A stretch of 64,000 nt of DNA from Pseudomonadota bacterium (GCA_016195085.1 JACQAG010000061.1:1-64000), one strand, 5' to 3'. Shown: positions 24,559 to 34,086, counted from the stretch's first letter. Translations and numbers: made by a program. Notes: generated by a model not told the origin, from the sequence alone.

Positions 24559-24962
24559 TGTCCACCTGCCTTTTTCGCTGCGATGTCGATGATGCGCCGC
24601 CCGAGCCTGGCCGGATCGACGCCCAGGGCGGCGGCGCCGGCGATCGCTTGATGGGCAAGGTCGTTCAGCCTTGCGGCTTCCCGGATCGGATCGAGCGGCG
24701 GCGGTCGCTCGGCGACGAAGCTTCCCCGCGCCCGCAAGATGGTGATGGCACCCGCCCGCTCGAGCTCGTCATAGGCGTGGCGCACCGTGTTGAGATCGAC
24801 CCGGAGTGCGACGGCGACCTGGCGCATGGTCGGCATCTGCTGGCCCGGCTGCATGCGGCCGGCGCCGATCGCCCGCAGCATCTGCTCGCGGATCTGCACA
24901 TAGATCGGCACGCCGCTGCTCTCCAGCCGGAAGGTGTCGAGAATTTGCTGGTCTGTATGCAT
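24555..24962 (-). CDS. GntR-family regulator (short YtrA-like type)
   Basis: 135 residues. A winged helix-turn-helix occupies about 12-84 (IYVQIREQMLRAIGAGRMQPGQQMPTMRQVA, NTVRHAYDELERAGAI, RGSFVAE). A short C-terminal helical part without a large effector domain follows, as in YtrA/YhcF-type GntR proteins. The ATG at 24962 falls within a perfect palindrome. Longer starts would extend into the arsO promoter and add non-conserved residues. First gene of an operon with the SPFH gene, so it probably regulates that operon itself. Confidence 0.85.
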   Translation of the reverse strand: MHTDQQILDTFRLESSGVPIYVQIREQMLRAIGAGRMQPGQQMPTMRQVAVALRVDLNTVRHAYDELERAGAITILRARGSFVAERPPPLDPIREAARLNDLAHQAIAGAAALGVDPARLGRRIIDIAAKKAGGQ

Positions 24963-24973
24963 ACATGCATACA
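24954..24973. promoter_or_regulatory. Palindrome over the GntR start codon
   Basis: TGTATGCAT (24954-24962) and ATGCATACA (24965-24973) are perfect 9-bp arms with a 2-base spacer, and the GntR start codon lies within the left arm. Symmetry and position suggest the operator for autorepression. No good Shine-Dalgarno sequence precedes the start, so the mRNA may be leaderless or nearly so. Confidence 0.6.
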
Positions 24974-24992
24974 GTGAGCTCAAACTTATGCA

Positions 24993-25022
24993 TTGACAAA
25001 TCGAAATCCATCGATGTATTGT
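24993..25022 (+). promoter_or_regulatory. Promoter and possible ArsR site before arsO
   Basis: TTGACA (24993-24998) and TATTGT (25017-25022) are separated by 18 bases. The spacer holds an imperfect inverted repeat ATCGA ... TCGAT, of the kind bound by ArsR/SmtB proteins. It lies 28 bp before the GTG start of the arsO-like gene, which is followed by arsR, so arsenic-responsive control is likely. Confidence 0.55.
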
Positions 25023-25050
25023 TGGATGCATAACACCGAGGAGTTTCCCA

Positions 25051-26394
25051 GTGACTACGCCCGCTTCGCGCATCGCCATCATCGGCGCCGGTCCCATCGG
25101 TCTGGCTGCGGCCGCGCATGTGCTCGCCACGGGCGGCCGGCCGATCGTGCTGGAGCGCGGGCGAGCGAGTGGCGCCTCGGTCAGGGATTGGAGTCATGTC
25201 CGCATCTTCTCGCCCTGGTCCTACAACATCGATCCGGTGGCGCGTCGCCTGCTCCTCGCCTCGGGTTGGCGGGAGCCGCATGCCGAGGATTTTCCGACCG
25301 GCGGCGAGCTGGTGCGGCACTATCTCGAGCCGCTGTCGAAGCTGCCGGCGCTGGCAACCCATCTCCGCTTCGGCCATGAGGTCACCGCCGTCGCCCGCCG
25401 GGGCGTCGATAAGCTGAAGACGCAGGGCCGCGGCGAACGCCCGTTCACGTTGCGCGTGCGGCGGCAAGATGGGGCCGAGGAAGAGATCGAGGCGGACGCC
25501 GTCATCGATGCCAGCGGCACCTGGACCGAGCCCAGCCCGCTCGGCGGCGACGGTTTGCCCGCGATCGGCGAGGATCGGCTGAAGCAGCGGCTCAGCTACG
25601 GCATTCCCGATGTGCTCGGCGCCGATCGCCGGCGCTATGCCGGCAAATCCGTTGCCGTTGCCGGCGCCGGACATTCGGCTATCGGCACGCTGGTCGATCT
25701 GGCAACGCTCGCCAAGGAGGAGGGCAGCGGACGCATTCGCTGGCTCATCCGCAGCGCCAATCCGACGCGCGCCTATGGCGGCGGCGACGCCGACGCGCTC
25801 CCAGAGCGGGGCGCGCTGGGCAGCCAGATCCGTCTTCTGGTCGAGGCAGGTCAGGTCGAGCTGGTGCCGTCGTTCCGGGTCGAGAAGGTCGACGCGGCGG
25901 GCGATGGTCTGGCGCTGACAAGCGCCGACGGCCGGCGCATCGACGCCGATCGCGTGGTGGTCGCGACCGGCTTTCGCCCGGCCTTGTCCTTCCTCTCCGA
26001 GCTGCGCCTGGCGCTCGATCCGGCCCTGGAATGCCCGTCGGCGTTGGCGCCGCTCATCGATCCCAATGTCCATAGCTGCGGCACCGTGCCGCCGCACGGC
26101 GCCGACGTGCTCGGCCATCCGGAGCCGGGCTTCTTCGTCGTCGGCATGAAGAGCTATGGCCGGGCGCCGACCTTCCTCATGCGCACGGGCTATGAGCAGG
26201 TGCGCTCGGTGGTGGCGCATATCATGGGCGACCACGAAGCCGCCCGGCGCGTGGAGCTCACCTTGCCGGCGACCGGCGTCTGCTCCGGCCCGGCGCCGAA
26301 GGCGGAGGCGGCGGGCTGCTGCGCGCCCAGCTGCTGCGATGCCGGCGCCGCGGTCGAGGCCACGCCGTCGAAGGTGCTGGAGCCGGCGCAATGA
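25051..26394 (+). CDS. arsO: ArsO-like FAD/NAD(P)-binding flavoprotein
   Basis: 447 residues from a GTG with GAGGAG 7-12 bases upstream. An N-terminal FAD fold (IAIIGAGPIGLAAAAHVL) and a second nucleotide fold (VAVAGAGHSAIGTLV) identify a flavin-dependent monooxygenase-like protein. The C-terminal tail has a CCAPSCC cysteine cluster that could bind arsenite. Flavoproteins of this type (ArsO) occur in ars operons of many proteobacteria; their reaction is not firmly known. The gene overlaps arsR by ATGA. Confidence 0.8.
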   Translation: MTTPASRIAIIGAGPIGLAAAAHVLATGGRPIVLERGRASGASVRDWSHVRIFSPWSYNIDPVARRLLLASGWREPHAEDFPTGGELVRHYLEPLSKLPALATHLRFGHEVTAVARRGVDKLKTQGRGERPFTLRVRRQDGAEEEIEADAVIDASGTWTEPSPLGGDGLPAIGEDRLKQRLSYGIPDVLGADRRRYAGKSVAVAGAGHSAIGTLVDLATLAKEEGSGRIRWLIRSANPTRAYGGGDADALPERGALGSQIRLLVEAGQVELVPSFRVEKVDAAGDGLALTSADGRRIDADRVVVATGFRPALSFLSELRLALDPALECPSALAPLIDPNVHSCGTVPPHGADVLGHPEPGFFVVGMKSYGRAPTFLMRTGYEQVRSVVAHIMGDHEAARRVELTLPATGVCSGPAPKAEAAGCCAPSCCDAGAAVEATPSKVLEPAQ

Positions 26395-26729
26395 CCGGCC
26401 CGCACGCCGCCGCCGATCTCGCCTTCAAGGCGCTGTCGGATCCGATCCGGCTCAAGATCCTCGACTATCTGATGACCGCCGATCGTAGCTGCTGCGCCGT
26501 TCCCGGCCATGTCTGCGCCTGCGACATCGAGAAGATCGCCCAACTGTCGCAGCCGACGGTGAGCCATCACATGAAATGCCTGCAGCAGGCCGGCCTGGTT
26601 GCGGCCAAGAAGTCCGGCCGCTGGATGTATTACAGCCTGTCGCGCGCGGCCTTCGCCGAGCTCCAGCGCTATCTCGCGCCCTTCGCCGACGACACGCCCA
26701 CGGACGGCACGACCGCTCGGGCAGCCTGA
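26391..26729 (+). CDS. arsR: ArsR-family repressor, CxC type
   Basis: 112 residues. The winged helix is seen in AFKALSDPIRLKILDYL, then LSQPTVSHHMKCLQQAGLVAAKKSGRWMYYSL. The metalloid site differs slightly from the R773 consensus CVCDLC: here it is C42-A-C44-D-I-E, with extra cysteines C34, C35 and C63 that may serve as the third ligand. It should repress the arsO promoter in the absence of arsenite. It is coupled to arsO by ATGA overlap and lies 9 bp before the MFS gene. Confidence 0.9.
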   Translation: MTGPHAAADLAFKALSDPIRLKILDYLMTADRSCCAVPGHVCACDIEKIAQLSQPTVSHHMKCLQQAGLVAAKKSGRWMYYSLSRAAFAELQRYLAPFADDTPTDGTTARAA

Positions 26730-26738
26730 GCCGGGCGG

Positions 26739-27992
26739 GTGGTTTCCGGCGCCGCTTCGATCCACGGGCCTCAGCCGAAGGAGCCGCACCGAATCCGTGT
26801 CGTCTCCGTTCTCGGCGCCGGCCAGATCCTGGCCTGGGGCTCCTCCTACTATCTCGTGGCGGTCTTGGCGAAGCCGATCGGAGAGACGATGGGCTGGCCA
26901 CCTGGCTGGATCGTCGGAGGTCTCTCCCTCGGCCTGTTGACCTCCGGACTGATCTCGCCCCGCGTCGGCCGCACCATCGAGCGATGGGGCGGCCGGCCGG
27001 TACTCGCGTTCAGCGCCCTTCTGCTCGCGATCGGTCTTGTCGGCCTGTCGCTTTCGACGCATATCGCTTTCTACGTCGGCGCTTGGCTTGTCGTGGGTCT
27101 GGGCATGGGCGCCGGCCTCTACGATGCCGCTTTTGCGACCCTCGGCCGGATCTATGGCGAGACCGCACGGAGTGCGATCGCCGCCTTGACCCTGTGGGGC
27201 GGCTTCGCCAGCACGGTGTGCTGGCCTCTGAGCGCGTTCCTCGCCAATCACTTTGGCTGGCGCGGCGCCTGCCTCGTCTACGCGGCGCTGCTTTTCTTCT
27301 TGGTGATGCCGTCCTACCTCTTCCTGCTGCCGCGCGAAGCGGAACGCCCGAACCGGCCCGTGGCAAAGGCATCAGCCATTGCCGGCGACACACCGCCCGG
27401 TGCGAGGGCGAGTGGCGCCGATGCAGCCGTGCTGTTCGTGCTGCTCGCCCTATCGCTCACGCTCAGCTACACGATCTCCTCGGTCATCAGCGTGCATCTG
27501 CTCACGATCCTCGAAGGAAGCGGCATCGCGTTCTCTGCCGCGGTGGCGCTGGGCGCGATCGTGGGGCCCGCGCAGGTTGGCGCGCGGCTCATCGAGATGC
27601 TGATCGGCCGCTACCATCACCCGATCTGGACCATGATCGCATCCGCCCTCTTCATGTCCACTGGCCTGGCGATTCTGGCCCTCGGCCTGCCCCTCCTGGC
27701 CTTGGGGTTGGTGATCTACGGCGCCGGCATCGGCATCGAGTCAATCGCGCGCGGTACCGTGCCGCTGGCGCTCTTCGGCGCGGAAGGATATGCGGGCCTC
27801 ATGGGTCGGCTGGCAATGCCAAGCCTGATTGCCCAGTCGATCTCGCCGACTATCGGCGCCTTCCTGCTGCAGCAGGAAGGCGCGGACGTGCTGCTGGCGG
27901 CCCTGACCGCTCTGGCGGTCTTCAAGGTTGCGCTGGTCGTGAGCCTATGGTGGCGCCATCGCTCGTCGGCGAACGCGAGGCCTGCGGCATAG
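26739..27992 (+). CDS. MFS transporter in the ars operon
   Basis: 417 residues from a GTG at 26739; no ATG exists near the N terminus. About twelve hydrophobic helices are present, beginning VVSVLGAGQILAWGSSYYL, with the loop SPRVGRTIERWGG after helix 2. Its place as third gene of arsO-arsR-MFS suggests arsenical export, perhaps like ArsK or ArsJ, but the GAPDH partner of ArsJ is absent and I cannot assign it from sequence. Its last 71 bases overlap the end of the convergent aquaporin gene. Confidence 0.75.
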   Translation: MVSGAASIHGPQPKEPHRIRVVSVLGAGQILAWGSSYYLVAVLAKPIGETMGWPPGWIVGGLSLGLLTSGLISPRVGRTIERWGGRPVLAFSALLLAIGLVGLSLSTHIAFYVGAWLVVGLGMGAGLYDAAFATLGRIYGETARSAIAALTLWGGFASTVCWPLSAFLANHFGWRGACLVYAALLFFLVMPSYLFLLPREAERPNRPVAKASAIAGDTPPGARASGADAAVLFVLLALSLTLSYTISSVISVHLLTILEGSGIAFSAAVALGAIVGPAQVGARLIEMLIGRYHHPIWTMIASALFMSTGLAILALGLPLLALGLVIYGAGIGIESIARGTVPLALFGAEGYAGLMGRLAMPSLIAQSISPTIGAFLLQQEGADVLLAALTALAVFKVALVVSLWWRHRSSANARPAA

Positions 27993-28677
27993 ATCCCCGC
28001 GGTTCGCTCGCCGCGGCATCGGCGGAAAGCCGCTTCGACAAGAAGATCACGATGAGCGTCGCCAGGATTTGCGCGGCGATGAAGCCCGGAGCGTCGGCCG
28101 GACGGATGCCGGAGAAGGTGTCGGTGAGGGAGCGGCCAATGGTCACCGCCGGGTTTGCGAAAGAGGTGGAGGCGGTGAACCAATAAGCTGCCGCGATGGT
28201 GCAGGCGACGACGGCGGGAACCGAAGGCGGCCGGTATCGCGCGGAAAGACAGATGGCCGCCAGGAGCCCGACCGTGGCCACGATCTCGCTCCCCATCATC
28301 GCAAGCCCGCCGCGATCATGGGTCGAGGGGACGAAGACGGGCAGCTCGAACATGAGATGGGCTGCGGCCACACCGATCAGCGCGCCCACGATCTGCGCCA
28401 GCACATAGGCCGGCACCTCGCTCCAGGGGAGCTCGCGGCGCACCGCCATGAAGCAGGTGACGGCGGGGTTGAAATGCGCACCCGACACCGGCCCGAGGCA
28501 GACGATGAGCGCAAACAGCGCCGCCGCCGTCGCCGCCGTGTTGGCGAGCAGCGCCACCGCCGCATTTCCCGCCGCCAGGCGCTCGCCCATGATCCCGGAG
28601 CCGACGATGGCCGCGAGCAAAAAGGCCGTGCCGACGCCCTCGGCAAGGACACGGATTCTCAGGCTGAGCTCGCTCAT
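27922..28677 (-). CDS. aqpS: AqpS-like aquaglyceroporin
   Basis: 251 residues, MIP family with six helices and two half-helices. Both NPA boxes are intact: HFNPAVT (70-72) and FANPAVT (175-177), followed by the selectivity-filter Arg R182. Next to arsC and arsR it matches the Sinorhizobium meliloti arsR-aqpS-arsC arrangement, in which arsenite made by ArsC leaves the cell through AqpS down its gradient. The C-terminal tail of about 40 residues is variable and is encoded opposite the end of the MFS gene. It starts 9 bp after arsC. Confidence 0.88.
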   Translation of the reverse strand: MSELSLRIRVLAEGVGTAFLLAAIVGSGIMGERLAAGNAAVALLANTAATAAALFALIVCLGPVSGAHFNPAVTCFMAVRRELPWSEVPAYVLAQIVGALIGVAAAHLMFELPVFVPSTHDRGGLAMMGSEIVATVGLLAAICLSARYRPPSVPAVVACTIAAAYWFTASTSFANPAVTIGRSLTDTFSGIRPADAPGFIAAQILATLIVIFLSKRLSADAAASEPRGSMPQASRSPTSDGATIGSRPAQP

Positions 28678-28686
28678 GGATGCCGC

Positions 28687-29193
28687 TCAAGCCTCTATGC
28701 GGTTCTTGCCGATGGCGTCCAGCTCGCGCTTGAGCTTGAGGCGATCGAGGGAGTCGACGCGGAGGCTGGTGAAGATCTTGATGCGCGCGTCGAGCTCGAG
28801 CCAGGCCCGATGGAATGCCTTCCGCTTCTGCTCGTCGCTTCCGGCGACCGCGGCCGGATCCGGCATGCCCCAATGGGCGGTCATCGGCTGACCCGGCCAG
28901 ATTGGGCAAACCTCGCCTGCGGCCTGATCGCAGACGGTGAAGACGAAATCCATTACCGGCGCATCTGGTGCGGCGAACTCATCCCAGGGCTTGCTGCGCA
29001 ATCCGTCGCCGGAAAGCCCCATCCGCCGGATCTGCGCCAAGGCCATGGGATGCACCGCGCCGCGTGGATGGCTGCCGGCGCTGTAGCCCTGAAACCGCCC
29101 CTTGCCCCAATGGTTCAGCAGAACCTCGGCCATGATGCTGCGCGCGGAATTGCCGGTGCAGAGAAACAGCGCGTTGTAGATCTTGCTGCTCAT
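28687..29193 (-). CDS. arsC: Arsenate reductase, low-molecular-weight phosphatase type
   Basis: 168 residues. The catalytic P-loop C12-T-G-N-S-A-R18 is present. C88 and C95 have the seven-residue spacing of the C82/C89 relay in the thioredoxin-coupled S. aureus ArsC. The aspartate in GMPDPAAV completes the active site. It reduces arsenate to arsenite in the cytoplasm. The ATG at 29193 overlaps the arsR stop as ATGA, which decides the start against one nine codons upstream. Confidence 0.93.
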   Translation of the reverse strand: MSSKIYNALFLCTGNSARSIMAEVLLNHWGKGRFQGYSAGSHPRGAVHPMALAQIRRMGLSGDGLRSKPWDEFAAPDAPVMDFVFTVCDQAAGEVCPIWPGQPMTAHWGMPDPAAVAGSDEQKRKAFHRAWLELDARIKIFTSLRVDSLDRLKLKRELDAIGKNRIEA

Positions 29194-29540
29194 GGGCACG
29201 GGCGATCGGGAGGAGGGCAAGCCAGCGAGGCGACCAGCGAGCCGCAGATCTCGGGACGCCCTTGGCAGCAGTCCCGGGTGAGGAAGCCGAGCAGCGCCCG
29301 CATGCCGTCAAAATCGGCGACATAGATGAGCCTGCGGGATTCGCGCCGAAAGCTGACCAGCCCGGCATGGCGAAGCTGGGTCAGATGAAACGACAAGGTC
29401 GCCGGCGGGGTGCCGAGCCGCTCGGCGATCGCGCCCGCGGCCAAACCGGCCGGCCCTTGCTTCACCAGAAGCCGGAAGACGCCGAGACGCGTCTCCTGGG
29501 CGAGGGATGCCAAGGCGGCGACCGCGTTTTCTATTTCCAT
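29190..29540 (-). CDS. arsR: ArsR-family repressor with C-terminal Cys cluster
   Basis: 116 residues. The winged helix is recognisable (LAQETRLGVFRLLVKQGP, GTPPATLSFHLTQLRHAGLVSFRRE). There is no CxC in the recognition helix region; instead C91, C92 and C99 sit in DCCQGRPEIC. This recalls ArsR proteins such as that of Acidithiobacillus ferrooxidans, which sense arsenite with a C-terminal Cys-Cys...Cys set, although the last spacing is one residue longer here. It heads the arsR-arsC-aqpS operon and has a palindrome directly upstream. Confidence 0.9.
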   Translation of the reverse strand: MEIENAVAALASLAQETRLGVFRLLVKQGPAGLAAGAIAERLGTPPATLSFHLTQLRHAGLVSFRRESRRLIYVADFDGMRALLGFLTRDCCQGRPEICGSLVASLACPPPDRPCP

Positions 29541-29541
29541 C

Positions 29542-29559
29542 TTTCGATAATAATCAAAA
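29542..29559. promoter_or_regulatory. ArsR operator upstream of arsR-arsC-aqpS
   Basis: TTTCGA-TAATAA-TCAAAA is a near-perfect palindrome with one mismatch between the arms, ending two bases before the arsR start codon. The AT-rich character contrasts with the surrounding GC-rich sequence, and the position is typical of ArsR/SmtB autoregulation. Confidence 0.6.
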
Positions 29560-29598
29560 TATATTGCAGGACAATGACAATTGCCGCCCTTTCAGCGG

Positions 29599-29925
29599 TC
29601 AGCCGGTGCGATGCCCGAGCACGATGACGGCCGCCCCGATGATGGACAGGCTCACGCCGGCCAGGTCCCACCGGTCCGGCACCGTGTCTTCGACGAGCCA
29701 CAGCCAGACCAGCGAGGCGCCGATATAGATGCCGCCATAGGCAGCAAAGGCGCGGCCGGCGAACGCCACCTCGCTCCGGGTCAAGGTGAACGCGAACAGC
29801 ACCAATACCACGACGCCGGCGGCGGCCCAGAAGGGCGAGCGGTCGAGGCGGAGCCAGGCCCAGAAGGCAAAGCAGCCGCTGATCTCGGCCAGCGCTGCGA
29901 AGAGATAGAGGCCGAGTGTGGTCAT
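29599..29925 (-). CDS. ynfA: YnfA/UPF0060 family membrane protein
   Basis: 108 residues, the standard length. Four hydrophobic helices are seen, with [21 protein letters not shown] at the start, [21 protein letters not shown] in the middle, and a final [10 protein letters not shown]. The family is related to small multidrug-resistance transporters and often lies near metal or arsenic resistance genes. It is 58 bp upstream of arsR on the same strand and could share the cluster's control. The ATG at 29925 matches family starts. Confidence 0.88.
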   Translation of the reverse strand: MTTLGLYLFAALAEISGCFAFWAWLRLDRSPFWAAAGVVVLVLFAFTLTRSEVAFAGRAFAAYGGIYIGASLVWLWLVEDTVPDRWDLAGVSLSIIGAAVIVLGHRTG

Positions 29926-29992
29926 GGCTGTTCGCATCCTACGCGACAATCGCCGGCCGCGGCGCCATGGCGATTGCCGGCCCACGGATCAC

Positions 29993-30018
29993 GCGATATA
30001 TCCAATATGACATATCGC
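29993..30018. promoter_or_regulatory. Palindrome in the ynfA/TSUP divergent gap
   Basis: GCGATAT (29993-29999) and ATATCGC (30012-30018) are perfect 7-bp arms around a 12-base AT-rich spacer, 13 bases before the TSUP start. An ArsR/SmtB-type or similar dimeric repressor site is possible, but no cognate regulator can be named. Confidence 0.4.
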
Positions 30019-30030
30019 TTGGGGTCACCG

Positions 30031-30840
30031 ATGCCGCGCACGCTGTCCTGCCCGTATTTCCGCAAGGCCGTTCTTTGGTGCATTCCCATCGGCGGCTTGG
30101 GCGGGCTCATCGGGCTCGGCGGCGGCGAGTTTCGCCTGCCGGTGCTGATGCAGGCGATCGGCTTCGAGGCCAAGGCCGCCATTCCCCTCAACCTCCTGGT
30201 GAGCCTGATCACGCTCGCCTTCGCCATGATCGTCAGGAGCCAAAGCATCGCGGTCGTCCAGATCGTCCCCTATCTGCCGGAGGTGGTGGGGCTGGCGCTC
30301 GGCGGCGCGGCCAGCGCCTTCTATGGCGCGGGCCTGGTCAGATCCATCAGCTCCAAGCGCCTGGTGCTCGTGATCGCGATCCTGCTGGCGGTCCTTGGTG
30401 CCCTCTTGATGACGGAAGCGGCCTCGCCCTTCCAGCGCCTGGACCTGCTGCCGGAAAGCCCGGCCGTCCGCCTTGGGGCGGGTGCCGGCATCGGCCTTGC
30501 CATCGGCCTCGTCAGCAGCATGCTGGGTGTCGCCGGCGGCGAATTGCTGATCCCGACGCTGATCTTCCTCTTCGGCGCCGACATCAAGACCGCGGGCTCG
30601 GCCAGCATCCTCATCTCCCTTGGGGTGGTGGCCATGGGCTTGTGGCGCTATTGGCGCTTGGACGCCATTCCCCGCTCCCGGGGTGCCCAGCGCATGACCC
30701 TGGCCATGAGTGCCGGCTCGATCCTGGGCGCCCTCATCGGCGGCTTGGCCGTCGCCTATGCGCCGATCGGGTTTCTCAAGCTTCTGCTGGGAATGGTGCT
30801 GATCGCGGCTGCCCTCAAGACCATGTTCGCCAATCGCTAA
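30031..30840 (+). CDS. TauE/SafE (TSUP) family permease
   Basis: 269 residues from ATG 30031; an in-frame ATG at 30007 would add eight residues, but GGGG lies suitably before 30031. Two homologous halves with four helices each carry the Gly-rich family motif: GGLIGLGGGEFRLPVLM near residue 27 and SMLGVAGGELLIPTLIF near 165. TSUP proteins export or import sulfite, sulfoacetate or other organosulfur anions. Being next to the arsenic genes suggests an anion efflux role, but the substrate is unknown. Confidence 0.85.
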   Translation: MPRTLSCPYFRKAVLWCIPIGGLGGLIGLGGGEFRLPVLMQAIGFEAKAAIPLNLLVSLITLAFAMIVRSQSIAVVQIVPYLPEVVGLALGGAASAFYGAGLVRSISSKRLVLVIAILLAVLGALLMTEAASPFQRLDLLPESPAVRLGAGAGIGLAIGLVSSMLGVAGGELLIPTLIFLFGADIKTAGSASILISLGVVAMGLWRYWRLDAIPRSRGAQRMTLAMSAGSILGALIGGLAVAYAPIGFLKLLLGMVLIAAALKTMFANR

Positions 30841-31920
<1,080 letters not shown>

Positions 31921-31977
31921 GAAATCATTCGGCACGCGCGTGCACGATGTCCTCTCTCCTTTGCTCTCCCCAGCAAA

Positions 31978-32030
31978 GCCCCCACCCCTTCCCTCCCCCA
32001 GCAAGGCTGGGGGAGGGTGAGGGAGGGGGC
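31978..32030. repeat. Compound hairpin repeat (REP-like), copy 2
   Basis: Outer arms GCCCCCACCC and GGGAGGGGGC pair with one mismatch and enclose a perfect 12-bp hairpin CCCTCCCCCAGC-AAG-GCTGGGGGAGGG (31991-32017). A 6-bp hairpin TTTGCT/AGCAAA (31960-31977) stands in front. It fills the mdh-sucC gap and ends just before the sucC ribosome-binding site. Confidence 0.6.
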
Positions 32031-32041
32031 AAAGGCACTCC

Positions 32042-33211
32042 ATGAACATTCACGAGTACCAGGCAAAGCAGCTCTTGGCGAAGTTCGGCGTGGCGGTGCC
32101 CCGGGGCGGTGTCGCCTACACGCCCGAGGAGGCGGAGAAGGTCGCCCGCGAGCTGGGCGGGCCGGTCTGGGTGGTGAAGGCGCAGATCCATGCCGGCGGC
32201 CGCGGCAAGGCCGGCGGCGTCAAGGTGGTGAAGTCGGTCGAGGATGTGCGCACCACCGCCGCCAAGCTCCTGGGTGCCACCTTGGTCACCAAGCAGACCG
32301 GACCCGCCGGCAAGGAAGTAAAGCGGGTCTATGTCGAGGAGGGCTGCGACATCAAGCGCGAGCTCTATCTCGGCATGCTGCTCGACCGTGCCGTCTCCCG
32401 CCTGGTGATGATGGCGTCCACCGAAGGCGGCATGGAGATCGAGGAAGTCGCCGCCAAGCAGCCGGAGAAGATCCTGCGCGTCGCCATCGATCCCGCGTCG
32501 GGCATCGAGCCCTTCCATGCCCGCAAGCTCGCCTTCGGCCTTGGGCTCCAGGGCAACCAGGTGGGCGCGGCGGTCAAGTTCATGCTCGGCATGTACCAGG
32601 CCTACACCAAGCTCGACTGCTCCATCGTCGAGATCAACCCCTTGGTGGTGACCGGCGCCGGCGCGGTGCTGGCGCTCGATGCGAAGATGAACTTCGACGA
32701 CAACGCGCTTGACCGTCATAAGGACGTGGCCGAGCTCCGCGACGAGGACGAGGAAGACCCCTCCGAGCGCGAAGCCGCCAAGCACGGGCTCAACTACATC
32801 AAGCTCAACGGCAATATCGGCTGCATGGTCAACGGCGCCGGTCTCGCCATGGCGACCATGGACATCATCAAGCTCTATGGCGGCGAGCCGGCGAACTTCC
32901 TCGATGTCGGCGGCGGCGCCACCAAGGAGCGGGTGACCACCGCCTTCAAGCTCATCCTCTCCGACCCGAACGTCGAAGGCATCCTCGTCAACATCTTCGG
33001 CGGCATCATGCGCTGCGATGTCATCGCCGAGGGCGTGGTTGCGGCGGCCCGCGAGGTCAGCCTGCACGTGCCGCTGGTGGTGCGGCTCGAAGGTACCAAT
33101 GTCGATCTCGGCAAGAAGATCCTGGCGAACTCCGGCCTTCCCATCATCTCCGGCGAGAATCTTGCGGACGCCGCGGAGAAGATGGTGAAGGCGGTGAAGG
33201 AGGCGGCCTGA
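32042..33211 (+). CDS. sucC: Succinyl-CoA synthetase beta subunit
   Basis: 389 residues. The N-terminal ATP-grasp domain starts [16 protein letters not shown] and contains [16 protein letters not shown]. The C-terminal CoA-ligase domain has [18 protein letters not shown] and [13 protein letters not shown]. With SucD it makes succinate, CoA and nucleoside triphosphate from succinyl-CoA. The stop codon overlaps the sucD start by one base (TGATG). AAAGG lies 8 bases upstream of the start, directly after the repeat. Confidence 0.97.
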   Translation: MNIHEYQAKQLLAKFGVAVPRGGVAYTPEEAEKVARELGGPVWVVKAQIHAGGRGKAGGVKVVKSVEDVRTTAAKLLGATLVTKQTGPAGKEVKRVYVEEGCDIKRELYLGMLLDRAVSRLVMMASTEGGMEIEEVAAKQPEKILRVAIDPASGIEPFHARKLAFGLGLQGNQVGAAVKFMLGMYQAYTKLDCSIVEINPLVVTGAGAVLALDAKMNFDDNALDRHKDVAELRDEDEEDPSEREAAKHGLNYIKLNGNIGCMVNGAGLAMATMDIIKLYGGEPANFLDVGGGATKERVTTAFKLILSDPNVEGILVNIFGGIMRCDVIAEGVVAAAREVSLHVPLVVRLEGTNVDLGKKILANSGLPIISGENLADAAEKMVKAVKEAA

Positions 33212-34086
33212 TGGCGGTCCTGGTCGACAAGAACACCAAGGTCATCTGCCAGGGCTTCACCGGCGCCCAGGGCACCTTCCACTCCGAGCAGGCGATCGCC
33301 TACGGCACCAAGATGGTGGGGGGTGTCACCCCCGGCAAAGGCGGCACCAAGCATCTGGGCCTGCCGGTGTTCGACACCGTGGCCGACGCGGTTGCCAAGA
33401 CCGAGGCCGACGTCTCGGTCATCTACGTGCCGCCGCCCTTTGCCGGCGATGCCATCCTGGAGGCGATCGACGCCGGGATCCGGCTCGTCGTCTGCATCAC
33501 CGAGGGCATCCCGGTTCTGGACATGCTGCCGGTCAAGCGCGTGCTCGCCGGCTCCAAGACCCGGCTCGTCGGACCGAATTGCCCGGGGGTGATCACCCCC
33601 GAGGAGTGCAAGATCGGCATCATGCCCGGCCACATCCATCGCCGCGGCAAGATCGGCATCGTCTCGCGCTCGGGCACGCTGACATACGAGGCGGTGGCGC
33701 AGACCACCGCTGCCGGCCTCGGCCAGACCACCTGCATCGGCATCGGCGGCGATCCGGTCAACGGCACGAATTTCATCGATTGCCTGGATCTCTTTCTCGG
33801 CGACAAGGAGACCCAGGGCATCGTCATGATCGGCGAGATCGGCGGCTCGGCCGAGGAGGATGCCGCCCTCTTCCTCAAGAAGAGCAAGGTCAAGAAGCCG
33901 GTCGTTGGCTTCATCGCCGGGCTGACCGCACCGCCGGGACGGCGCATGGGCCATGCCGGCGCCATCATCTCCGGCGGCAAGGGCGGGGCCGGCGACAAGA
34001 TCGAGGCGATGCGCTCGGCCGGCATCACCGTTGCCGACTCCCCGGCGACCCTCGGCTCGTCCATGCTGAAGGTGATGAAGGGCTAG
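33211..34086 (+). CDS. sucD: Succinyl-CoA synthetase alpha subunit
   Basis: 291 residues, full length. The CoA-binding fold is at the N terminus ([19 protein letters not shown]). [10 protein letters not shown] and the phosphohistidine H248 in [14 protein letters not shown] are intact. It carries the phosphate-transfer step of succinyl-CoA synthetase. Translation is coupled to sucC by the one-base overlap. Confidence 0.97.
   Translation: MAVLVDKNTKVICQGFTGAQGTFHSEQAIAYGTKMVGGVTPGKGGTKHLGLPVFDTVADAVAKTEADVSVIYVPPPFAGDAILEAIDAGIRLVVCITEGIPVLDMLPVKRVLAGSKTRLVGPNCPGVITPEECKIGIMPGHIHRRGKIGIVSRSGTLTYEAVAQTTAAGLGQTTCIGIGGDPVNGTNFIDCLDLFLGDKETQGIVMIGEIGGSAEEDAALFLKKSKVKKPVVGFIAGLTAPPGRRMGHAGAIISGGKGGAGDKIEAMRSAGITVADSPATLGSSMLKVMKG

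Noticed and set aside
26739-27992. ArsJ or ArsK assignment for the MFS gene
   Set aside because: The GAPDH partner of ArsJ is absent, and I could not see diagnostic residues for ArsK.
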